Positions 33,544 through 41,015 of a stretch of 64,000 bases of DNA are shown one piece after another. This DNA is from JBBIPA01 sp963775935 (GTDB lineage: Bacteria; Chloroflexota; Dehalococcoidia; GIF9; UBA5629). Below the pieces are notes generated by a model, which saw only the letters and a list, made by a program, of their open reading frames with translations, was not told the origin of the DNA and did no database searches. The position numbers and the translations under genes were made by a program. Each line of letters starts with the position of its first letter. Position 1 is the stretch's first letter. The stretch is from positions 248,001-312,000 of the forward strand of contig CAVZKR010000003.1 in the NCBI GenBank assembly GCA_963775935.1, read 5' to 3'.

Positions 33544-34397
33544 TATTTTTTTACCTCCTGAGCATCGACAATATATCCATATTTTTTAAAAACTGCCTTA
33601 CCGTCATCTGATACGACATAACGAATAAAATTGGGGGCTGCCTTCATATCGGCACAATATGCTGTTACTGCCATTTGCATTTCTCCGACCCCGGTGAGCT
33701 GTTCTGGAGTAAAATACACGACTTCTATCTTGTCTGAAGCTGAGGTACCGTAGAAATGCCAGGTAATCCCAGCATCAATAGACCCCATAAGGAGCATGGT
33801 CATCAAATTATTTGGGTCTGCAGCATAGGTGAGTATGTTCTTATTGATATCCTCAGCAATGCCTGCCTTCTGAAAAATCTCAGGAGCATACTTGCCCAAT
33901 AAGGTAGTCTCAGGACGGGTAATAGCCACTCGAATGCCCGGCCTGGCTAAATCAGCCAGGGAGACAATGTGCTGAGGATTGCCTTTTCGCACCGCAATGA
34001 CGGGAATCATATAGGCAATAGTCTTAATTGTCGAAGGGTTAATCGCCTGTTTCTGCGTAGCAGTTACCATAAAGCGCTGCTCTGGAGCTATATAGATATC
34101 ACCACTTCCAGCCAGTATCAGTTTGGAGAGCATTTCACCCCCACCACCATAACTAATTTCCATACAAACATCAGTCTGCGCTTGAAACTTCTGACAAACC
34201 TCGTCAATCGCTGCTTTGGCACCAGCCGCAGCAAAAACAGCTAGCCTCGAATCCGCTCTGGAAACAGAGCATCCAACAGAAAAAAACAGAGCCAGTGATA
34301 TCACTGCACTCAATATAACTGCGACTACCGCATGTTGCCAGTATGACTTACCTGATACTATTGAGTTATTCGACATTCTATTTACCGAGTTTTTCAC
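33534..34397 (-). CDS. molybdate/tungstate-binding-type (ModA-like) lipoprotein
   Basis: The product of 287 residues starts at GTG 34397 with GGAGGGG well placed, and overlaps the DUF134 gene as GTGA. It has an export signal ending in FFSVGC, then LAVFAAAGAKAAIDEVCQKF, YGGGGEMLSKLILAGSGDIY, and VRKGNP, the ModA pattern. No permease or ATPase is next to it, so it is an orphan binding protein serving the metal cluster or a distant transporter. Confidence 0.82.
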   Translation of the reverse strand: MKNSVNRMSNNSIVSGKSYWQHAVVAVILSAVISLALFFSVGCSVSRADSRLAVFAAAGAKAAIDEVCQKFQAQTDVCMEISYGGGGEMLSKLILAGSGDIYIAPEQRFMVTATQKQAINPSTIKTIAYMIPVIAVRKGNPQHIVSLADLARPGIRVAITRPETTLLGKYAPEIFQKAGIAEDINKNILTYAADPNNLMTMLLMGSIDAGITWHFYGTSASDKIEVVYFTPEQLTGVGEMQMAVTAYCADMKAAPNFIRYVVSDDGKAVFKKYGYIVDAQEVKKYWK

Positions 34398-34864
34398 CAG
34401 GTACCCCTCCCCTGACACCATCTGCCATGCCTGCCCACTCCCCAATCAGCACTTTGTGGTGGTAATTCCACAATAGCCTGCATATTACAAGTAGGGCATA
34501 AAGGAACTTCAGTCCCCATCGTTTCGGATTGCACATCCCATTCATGATTATTCAGACATCGGAAATGCAGCGGCGCAACCTCAAAGTTCCCACCTTCGAT
34601 TCTTACTGCCTTCCCGTTCAATAAAGCATCGGCAATTTTCTTTCGCCCAGATTCCAGCACCCGCTGAAACGTGGGACGAGAGATGTTCATTTTCTCGGCG
34701 CACTGCTCTTGGTCCAGGTCGTCGATATCTTTGAGGCGTATCGCCTCAACCTCTTCAATAGATAGACGTACTTCATCCAGAAACCGTAAAGGCACACCGG
34801 CAGGCTTGAAATAGGTCAACCCCGGCATAAAAGCAACTCGACGACACTTAACTGGTCTGGGCAT
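34394..34864 (-). CDS. DUF134 DNA-binding regulator
   Basis: The 156-residue protein has the DUF134 head (MPRPVKCRRVAFMPG, FKPAGVPLRFL) and a sigma-factor-like helix-turn-helix (LSIEEVEAIRLKDIDDLDQE, then MNISRPTFQRVLESGRKKIA), followed by CLNNHEWD...CPTC, a zinc-binding pair. It is the first gene of the metal cluster and probably binds the palindrome just upstream of its own start, repressing or sensing metal. The stop overlaps the next GTG as GTGA, ensuring coupling. Confidence 0.88.
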   Translation of the reverse strand: MPRPVKCRRVAFMPGLTYFKPAGVPLRFLDEVRLSIEEVEAIRLKDIDDLDQEQCAEKMNISRPTFQRVLESGRKKIADALLNGKAVRIEGGNFEVAPLHFRCLNNHEWDVQSETMGTEVPLCPTCNMQAIVELPPQSADWGVGRHGRWCQGRGTW

Positions 34865-34880
34865 TTTAGACTATTCCCTC

Positions 34881-34937
34881 AATAGTTATGGGCATATGCT
34901 CATAACTATTGTAAACAATTACCTCTTAACAAGTCAA
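34881..34937 (-). promoter_or_regulatory. promoter and 30-bp palindromic operator of the metal cluster
   Basis: On the minus strand: -35 TTGACT (34932-34937), 18 bases, -10 TACAAT (34908-34913). From 34881 to 34910 lies a near-perfect palindrome: arms AATAGTTATG and CATAACTATT around a core GCATATGC, one mismatched pair. It covers the end of the -10 box and the start site, a repressor position, 16 bases before ATG 34864. Confidence 0.75.
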
Positions 34938-35019
34938 ACCAATAATCGTGAAATAACTTCAGGAGCACGTTAGACTATAAGCAGCCAGTAAGACAAACAA
35001 TAGCAGGGGTTTTGATATA

Positions 35020-35586
35020 TTAGCGCTGAGCCAGCCTTTTGCCCAGCTCAAATGCTTCGGGTAAGGCGGTGGGATGCTCCTTGATTTCCCCCCTCTTATC
35101 CACGCTACGTATCAGGAGCTCATCCACAAAGTTGACATCGATAGCCTGGAAAAAATATTTCATCACCAGCAGTGAGCCATCAAACAATTGCTTGCCCTTG
35201 GTGGCGCCTACGGCAATAAAAGCGCCGTTTCTCACTTTGTCGGAAAGCTTTTGCTTAAGGACATATTTTCTCGCCCACGTTGCCTGGCAGCGGTCGATAA
35301 GCGCCTTCAACTGGCTGGGAACACCATAGAAAAACATGGGCGATGCTACGATTATCCTGTCAGCCTCAAGTAGCTTGGGATAAATATCGTCCATATCATC
35401 CCTGATGACACAGTTGCCATTTTGAAGACAGCCATAATATTCCTTGCAGGGGCTAATCTTGAGCTTATCCACAATAAGTTTTTCAATATCGGCGCCCTGG
35501 CTTTGTGCACCTTTCAAGGCTTCATCGAGCAATAAATCGGTATTGCCCTTTATCCGAGGGCTGCCCATAATTCCCAGAACTTTCAA
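35020..35586 (-). CDS. flavodoxin-fold FMN reductase / iron-sulfur flavoprotein-like
   Basis: The 188-residue protein starts VLGIMGSPRIKGNTDLLLDE, the FMN phosphate loop, then SPCKEYYGCLQNGNCVIRDD and ASPMFFYGVPSQLKALIDR. Iron-sulfur flavoproteins of methanogens have CxxCxxCxxxxxC here; this one has C-x5-C-x5-C, missing one ligand, so it may have no [4Fe-4S] cluster. Likely an electron-transfer flavoprotein. Confidence 0.82.
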   Translation of the reverse strand: MKVLGIMGSPRIKGNTDLLLDEALKGAQSQGADIEKLIVDKLKISPCKEYYGCLQNGNCVIRDDMDDIYPKLLEADRIIVASPMFFYGVPSQLKALIDRCQATWARKYVLKQKLSDKVRNGAFIAVGATKGKQLFDGSLLVMKYFFQAIDVNFVDELLIRSVDKRGEIKEHPTALPEAFELGKRLAQR

Positions 35587-35681
35587 TCGTCACCTCCGAC
35601 AAAAACGCTGAGGCAAAAGAGATGGCAGTACTCTACCACAATTTTACTTTTCCATTGCCGACTACGCAATAGCAATAAGCG

Positions 35682-38600
35682 CTATTTTGAGCCTTTGCCC
35701 CGCAGATAATCAATCATCGGCTGCGTGATCAGTGGCACCAGGTCGCCAATCATATGTGGCATCAGGTTGTCCATAACTTTGGGCATCAATTCTGGCATCT
35801 GTTCTGCCATATAATCCGGCATAGGAACCCGCTCTGCTACCCTAGCCAACATGGTAGACATTACCTTGGGCATCATCATCGGCAGCAAGATGGGGAAGAG
35901 AACAGGGAACATGGGCTTCATAAGCGTAAGGGCCCCGGGTATTTTGCCCATCAACCGCATCATCTTACCCATGCCGAATGGCATAGCATCAATCATCTCC
36001 GGCCACATGGTACCCATCAGCGCAGCAAAGCCCTCCGGTGTCATCAGGGCAATCATTGCCTCAAATACTGCCCATTGCCTCCGCACTTCGGGGTTAGGGT
36101 CCGGTAAATCATAACCCATTGTTGAAGCAGCAAAGTGTGCCAGGTCGATTGTCTCGATAGACAGTCCCTTCTTCTCCGCGGTAACACGGAACTGGAACTG
36201 GCAGCACGGGCACAATGCCAGCAACTTCTCGGCACCGGTTTCCATCGCTTCGTCCATACGCGCCTTGCCAATTTCCGCAGCTACGGGCGGCTCCTTGATG
36301 AGGGTAAGCACGCTGCCGCAGCAATGTGCACGCTCGCGATTGTGCTCCATCTCCACTAACTCAACGCCAGGAATGGCTTTAATAAAATCACGGGGGGCAT
36401 CGTAGACACTGGAAACACGTCCGATGTGGCAGGAATCGTGCAGGGTAACCTTTGTCTTTTTGCCGGTATCCGGAAAGCGGAACTTGCCGGCATTAATCTG
36501 CTCGGCAATAACCTCGCTGTAGTGTTTAGCCGCGATGTCGTATTCAAAGCCTAGTTTCTCTGCCCAGCGCGGATAGGTCTGGCGCCACATCATATCGCAG
36601 GCGGGGCAGGAGGTGACCACAGTATCGGCACCCAGCTTTTTAATTGCCTCAATGTTCTTCTTCATGGTCTCGGCAAAAACATCCCACTTTCCGCATACAA
36701 GCATCGGCGTCCCACAACAGTTCTCACTTTCCCCGGCGTAGGTAAAATCAACTCCAGCGGCATCAAGCAGGCGCACCGCGGCAATGGCAATATCCGTCTC
36801 CACATGGCTCGCCGTGCAGCCGGCGAAGTAGGCCATCTTCGCCTTGTGCGAGGGGCTATGTTTCGCCCATAGTTCCTTAGGAAACCAGTCGGTGCGGTGC
36901 TTGCGATAGCCCGCCCAGATATTACCCTCCTTGGTGAGGGCGGCTGCCATCATCTCAAAGGGTGGGATGGTCATCTTCTTATCCTCATCAATAAGCTTGC
37001 CACGCAGTTTCATCCAGGAGGGCTCAATGGGAAGCGACGCCGAGCAGCGCAGGTTACAGAGCTCGCAAGTGGTACAGGCGAGAATTGTACCTACCATAAA
37101 CTGATCCCACTCCTCGCGTCCTTCCATATATTCGCGCAGCCAGTACCATTTGCCGCGCGGGCTCTGGCTTTCCCAACCGCGTCCGTAGAACTGGTCACAT
37201 TCATCAATGCAGTAACCGCACTGGGAGCAGCCGTAGGCGTACCAGGCGATGTCTGCCGGGATACCCCGCACCGGCTTATCCGGTCTCTCACCCAAATGGG
37301 TAAAAACACGGTTGCCCAGGGGACGGACAAGAGGCTCCATGGCACGTGCCAGAGTCATGGCACTGCCAATCATACCGCCTTCAATAACTTTCCCCGGATT
37401 CATAATGGACTTCGGGTCATGCATATTCTTGAACGCCTTCAGGCGGGTGACAATATCCATACCCAGTATCTCTTTTGCCCTCGAGGCGAAATAGAGTCCG
37501 GTGGAATAAGGGCGGCCACCATGCCTTTCCGCAATCTTCATGATGGTCAAAGATAAGCCAAATACAAAATTGTAGCTGAAGCGGCGCTGGTCGCTGGGGA
37601 TAAATCCCAATATCACCACCTCAGGCTGTCCGCTGGCGCCATCCCTTATGACGATACCCTCTTTGACCACGGGCTGGTCTACTTTATTCTCAATCTCCAT
37701 CATGACATTTCCCAGTTCGGATAGGGGGATAACTACTTCAGCAGGAACAAGGCTAGGGCCGAGACGCTTTACAATCATAATTTTGAAGCGGTTCCTCCAC
37801 TCATGCTGGGCGATACGTTCGCTCAAAAGCTCTGCTTGGCAAGGCTTCATGATTTCAGACAAGCTGTTCATAACCGTATCCCGGTCTTTTCTGCGGAAGG
37901 CCAGTGTAATGATATAGGACGCTGGTAGCAGTACCCTTTCCTCTACGGGATGTTCAAAGTGTTCCAGCAAGGGAGCTTTGGTCTTCAACTCCGCCATGCG
38001 CGGATTGATGAAAAGCAACGACCAGATAGGTAGCTTGCGGTCTATGATAGACTGAACTAGCTGCTGCAGGTCATGGGCATCAGGGCAACCGATGGCAATA
38101 ACCTCAATTTCCTCCAAAGGCTGGACGCGAAGCGTTACCTCGCTGATAAGCCCCGTAATGCCCTCCGCAGCGGATACCAGGTCCAGGTCATCTCCACTGA
38201 ATTCCCTGACCTCACCGTCAGCCATCACCACTCGGGCGCTGACAACGTTATCTCGGAACCAGCCGGCTTCAAAAGAGCCGATGCCGGCACCTCCCTGGGC
38301 CAGCCATCCGCCGACGGTTGCCGCCGGGTAGCTAGACGGATAGAGCCTGAGAGTAAGCCCGTGATTGCCAAGCTCATTATCCAGTTTCTCCCAGACGACG
38401 CCGGCTTCTACTGTAGCTGTCTGTTTATCCGGGTCGATTTTCTTTATTGCCTTCATCCGGTAGAAGTCCACGACAACACCACCCTTTACCGGAATTGCGC
38501 CACCATAACCGGATGTGGCTTTACCACGAGGAGTGAGTGGAATCCTATTGTCAGCAGCCCACTTCATCAACGTTACTATCTCTTTCTCCGACTGCGGTTG

Positions 38601-38753
38601 CACCACAGCATCCGGAATGGCGCTACCGATAAACGGCTTTATCAAATTCGGCACCGCAGCAATATCATGGCTGTAGAGTTTGCGTTCCGTTTTATCAAAA
38701 GTAATTCGGTCACCGAATAGTTTCCGCAGTTCCTTCATTGCCCCTGACTTCAT
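35682..38753 (-). CDS. FAD-linked oxidase / Fe-S oxidoreductase fusion with Met-rich tail
   Basis: The 1023-residue protein has a PCMH-type FAD domain (about 45-220, RIPLTPRGKATSGYGGAIP, WLAQGGAGIGSFEAGW), an oxidase C-terminal region, two [4Fe-4S] motifs (CSQCGYCIDECDQFYG and CTTCELCNLRC), then two CCG domains (ENCCGTPM and AHCCGSV). This is the layout of D-lactate/glycolate dehydrogenases of the GlpC/LldE type. A C-terminal tail of about 124 residues (35682-36056) contains 25 Met, with PMMMPKVM-type runs, which is unusual. It starts at ATG 38753 with GGGGGAG seven bases upstream. Confidence 0.88.
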   Translation of the reverse strand: MKSGAMKELRKLFGDRITFDKTERKLYSHDIAAVPNLIKPFIGSAIPDAVVQPQSEKEIVTLMKWAADNRIPLTPRGKATSGYGGAIPVKGGVVVDFYRMKAIKKIDPDKQTATVEAGVVWEKLDNELGNHGLTLRLYPSSYPAATVGGWLAQGGAGIGSFEAGWFRDNVVSARVVMADGEVREFSGDDLDLVSAAEGITGLISEVTLRVQPLEEIEVIAIGCPDAHDLQQLVQSIIDRKLPIWSLLFINPRMAELKTKAPLLEHFEHPVEERVLLPASYIITLAFRRKDRDTVMNSLSEIMKPCQAELLSERIAQHEWRNRFKIMIVKRLGPSLVPAEVVIPLSELGNVMMEIENKVDQPVVKEGIVIRDGASGQPEVVILGFIPSDQRRFSYNFVFGLSLTIMKIAERHGGRPYSTGLYFASRAKEILGMDIVTRLKAFKNMHDPKSIMNPGKVIEGGMIGSAMTLARAMEPLVRPLGNRVFTHLGERPDKPVRGIPADIAWYAYGCSQCGYCIDECDQFYGRGWESQSPRGKWYWLREYMEGREEWDQFMVGTILACTTCELCNLRCSASLPIEPSWMKLRGKLIDEDKKMTIPPFEMMAAALTKEGNIWAGYRKHRTDWFPKELWAKHSPSHKAKMAYFAGCTASHVETDIAIAAVRLLDAAGVDFTYAGESENCCGTPMLVCGKWDVFAETMKKNIEAIKKLGADTVVTSCPACDMMWRQTYPRWAEKLGFEYDIAAKHYSEVIAEQINAGKFRFPDTGKKTKVTLHDSCHIGRVSSVYDAPRDFIKAIPGVELVEMEHNRERAHCCGSVLTLIKEPPVAAEIGKARMDEAMETGAEKLLALCPCCQFQFRVTAEKKGLSIETIDLAHFAASTMGYDLPDPNPEVRRQWAVFEAMIALMTPEGFAALMGTMWPEMIDAMPFGMGKMMRLMGKIPGALTLMKPMFPVLFPILLPMMMPKVMSTMLARVAERVPMPDYMAEQMPELMPKVMDNLMPHMIGDLVPLITQPMIDYLRGKGSK

Positions 38754-38791
38754 AATAGTACTCCCCCTTTTATCGTATATTTTTCGTGGAC

Positions 38792-39124
38792 TTATTTTAT
38801 CAATCTCTCAGTCAGCTCTCTATCTTTCTTTATTTGCTTCAACAATATCTCGTGAACGAGGTCACAGGCTTCGCCTATCTTGGAATCAGTAAGACTGTAA
38901 TAGACAGTAGTTCCCTCCCTCCGCGGTGTCACCATTCCCTTCTCACGCAGTATCGCCAGTTGGCGGGAAACAACCGCCTGGCTAATCCCAAGCGACTGAG
39001 CCAGCTCACCGACAGCTTTTTCACCATGCCTCAGCTCAGCCAGAATAATAAGTCTTTTGGGGTCGGAAAATGTCTTACACAGCTCAGCTTTAAGTTTGTA
39101 GAGTTCCAGGTTGTAGCTACCCAT
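38792..39124 (-). CDS. ArsR/SmtB-family repressor
   Basis: The 110-residue winged-helix protein has LCKTFSDPKRLIILAELRHG, LAQSLGISQAVVSRQLAIL and REGTTVYYSLTD. The usual metal Cys of ArsR (CVCDL) is not present, with only Cys at the start and end, so it may sense something else. It lies 38 bases upstream of the FAD/Fe-S oxidase and likely controls it. Confidence 0.88.
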   Translation of the reverse strand: MGSYNLELYKLKAELCKTFSDPKRLIILAELRHGEKAVGELAQSLGISQAVVSRQLAILREKGMVTPRREGTTVYYSLTDSKIGEACDLVHEILLKQIKKDRELTERLIK

Positions 39125-39155
39125 CGATACTACCTTATTTTTCCCTTATATGCAA

Positions 39156-39175
39156 ATATATGTATATACATATAT
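39156..39175. promoter_or_regulatory. perfect 20-bp AT palindrome upstream of arsR-like gene
   Basis: ATATATGTATATACATATAT is a perfect palindrome 31 bases before the ArsR-family start; AT-rich palindromes are typical operators for this family. Confidence 0.5.
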
Positions 39176-39298
39176 TAAGTAATTATAGATTTTTTGTCAA
39201 TCAGCTCCGACAAATAAACAAAGAGGATAACAAATCAGTTATACTATAAACAGTGACGCCGCTGAAAATATTTAACCGTAATAATAAAGGAGGATATT

Positions 39299-39961
39299 GT
39301 GGGCGATAGGGTTGCCATATTCATAGACGGAAGCAACTTGTACCATGCTTTAAAAAATAACTTCGGCAGGTATGATCTCTACTTCACCGGCTTTATCACC
39401 AAGCTCTGCAGTTCCCGGCCTCTTTTCAGAACGTATTACTACAATATCCTGCAGGACCCGAACAAGTGGGTTGAGACCCATAAAGAGCAGCATGAATTTA
39501 TCGAAGTTCTCAATAAAACGCCGTACCTTGAGGTACGACTGGGGAGCACCAAGGTAGCGCAGGGGGTTCCCATTGAGAAAGGCATAGATGTCATGCTAGC
39601 TACAGACCTGCTCTATTTTGCCTGGAACAATTCCTATGACGTTGCCGTGCTGGTAAGTGGCGATTCAGATTTCGGCTACGCCCTGCAGGCGGTAAAAAAT
39701 ATGGGTAAACATGTGGAAGTAGCGTATTTCGAGAACGTCATATCGAAAGACCTGCTTGATATAGCTGATAATCGGCATTTACTGGACCGCAATTATTTCA
39801 CCGGCTTATGGGCAGGCAAACGTTATACCAAACGCAGGAGAATCATTGGAAGACCCAAAGCCCAGGCGATTCCATTTGCGGCTAAACCGCCGCCAGCAAT
39901 CATCGCCAGAAATCAAGAGGGGAACTACGCGCCACCCCCATCTGATTTGACCGGTTTCTAG
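39299..39961 (+). CDS. NYN-domain (LabA/DUF88) RNase-like protein
   Basis: The 220-residue protein has RVAIFIDGSNLYHAL at the N-terminus, KGIDVMLATDLLYFA and VLVSGDSDFGYALQAV: the four acidic residues of the PIN-like NYN nuclease fold. The C-terminus (KRRRIIGRPKAQ onward) is basic and Pro-rich, suited to RNA. GTG 39299 has AGGAGG six bases upstream. Its stop overlaps the convergent GYD gene by four bases. Confidence 0.88.
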   Translation: MGDRVAIFIDGSNLYHALKNNFGRYDLYFTGFITKLCSSRPLFRTYYYNILQDPNKWVETHKEQHEFIEVLNKTPYLEVRLGSTKVAQGVPIEKGIDVMLATDLLYFAWNNSYDVAVLVSGDSDFGYALQAVKNMGKHVEVAYFENVISKDLLDIADNRHLLDRNYFTGLWAGKRYTKRRRIIGRPKAQAIPFAAKPPPAIIARNQEGNYAPPPSDLTGF

Positions 39962-40263
39962 AGTGGAGCTTGCTGCTTCTTCTTCAGCGTCTCAATCAGC
40001 GTATCTAGAGGTATTGCCGGCAAGGTAATGGTACGAAGCTCCGCTCTGGCAGTCAAATGGATGGCCAGCTTTGCTGCAATCTCATCGCTGGGCGCTTCGA
40101 CGATATTGACGAAATCATACTGTCCCAGAAGAGCATATTGAGCCAGAATTTTAACTCCCATATACTCGACTTCTTTATTAAGCTCCTTGAGCCTTTCTGG
40201 AAAATCTTCTATCGTTTTCCTGCCTTCTTCAGTTAAATTGGTGAGCAAAAGGTATAGTGCCAT
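39958..40263 (-). CDS. GYD-domain protein
   Basis: The 101-residue protein has LYLLLTNLTEEGRKTIEDFP, GVKILAQYALLGQYDFVNIVEAP (the GxYD pattern) and a short C-terminal helix. GYD proteins are small alpha/beta-barrel dimers of unknown function. Confidence 0.85.
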   Translation of the reverse strand: MALYLLLTNLTEEGRKTIEDFPERLKELNKEVEYMGVKILAQYALLGQYDFVNIVEAPSDEIAAKLAIHLTARAELRTITLPAIPLDTLIETLKKKQQAPL

Positions 40264-40462
40264 GACAACCTCCTCACGTTCATTTTCATTAGGATATACA
40301 TTGCCTCTTCGTGCGTTGGAATACCGTGTGTAGTATGGTAACCCTGAACAGTCGACTTGTCAATGTTAATTACAGCATTGATAGTTTTCCATTATGCTTC
40401 CGACAAGTATATAATTCAGTAGAGGATGTTTATTTGATAGTGAGAACAGGAGTGACTGACCC

Positions 40463-40672
40463 ATGAAAAAGATAGCATGCCCCGGTTGTGGCTTGAGCTC
40501 CAGGATAATGTATCTCAGCAGCAGAAATTCCTATCAATGCATGCATTGCGGGCAGATCTGGGAAAGAACACCCAAGCTGGTGAAGGAAAAACTATACCGC
40601 TGCCCTCAGTGTGGGCATGAGTGGGATGAAAAAGACATCCTGATAACAGAAAATATCCAGGCGGAAGAATAA
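40463..40672 (+). CDS. small protein with two zinc ribbons
   Basis: The 69-residue protein has CPGCGLSSRIMYLSS...CMHCGQIWE and CPQCGHEWDEKDIL, three CxxC pairs. It resembles small zinc ribbon proteins without known role. A TATAAT box at about 40410 may be its promoter. The 199 bases before it hold no other gene. Confidence 0.75.
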   Translation: MKKIACPGCGLSSRIMYLSSRNSYQCMHCGQIWERTPKLVKEKLYRCPQCGHEWDEKDILITENIQAEE

Positions 40673-40721
40673 CCCAATTGCCACAACCGTGAGTCGAGTT
40701 ACCCGAGCAAGGAGACAATAG

Positions 40722-40991
40722 ATGAGTATAAAGATAATCATTCCGCCATCGTTCAGACATGCCACCGATAACACCAAAGAGTTTCGCACCGATGGCAAAA
40801 CGATTAGTGACTGCCTTAATGCTATAAACAAACGCTTCCCCAGGATGAAGCAGCTTATTTTCGATGATGACGGGAAATTACTCAGGTATATTGCTATTTT
40901 TGTAAATGGTGAGGGGGTCGACCCAGGTACCATGAAAACTTTAACTGATGAAGATGAGCTGGTAATAACCACAGTCTTTGCCGGTGGCTAA
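40722..40991 (+). CDS. MoaD/ThiS-family sulfur carrier
   Basis: The 89-residue protein has the ubiquitin-like fold and ends in VFAGG, the Gly-Gly that is thiocarboxylated. Internal VNGEGVDPGTMKTLTDEDEL is typical for MoaD. It would supply sulfur to molybdopterin or another sulfur acceptor. It sits beside, and convergent with, the AOR gene, whose enzyme uses tungstopterin, which is why MoaD-type is preferred over ThiS. Confidence 0.88.
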   Translation: MSIKIIIPPSFRHATDNTKEFRTDGKTISDCLNAINKRFPRMKQLIFDDDGKLLRYIAIFVNGEGVDPGTMKTLTDEDELVITTVFAGG

Positions 40992-41015
40992 GGTTCTTCC
41001 ATCATGCCCGACCAC

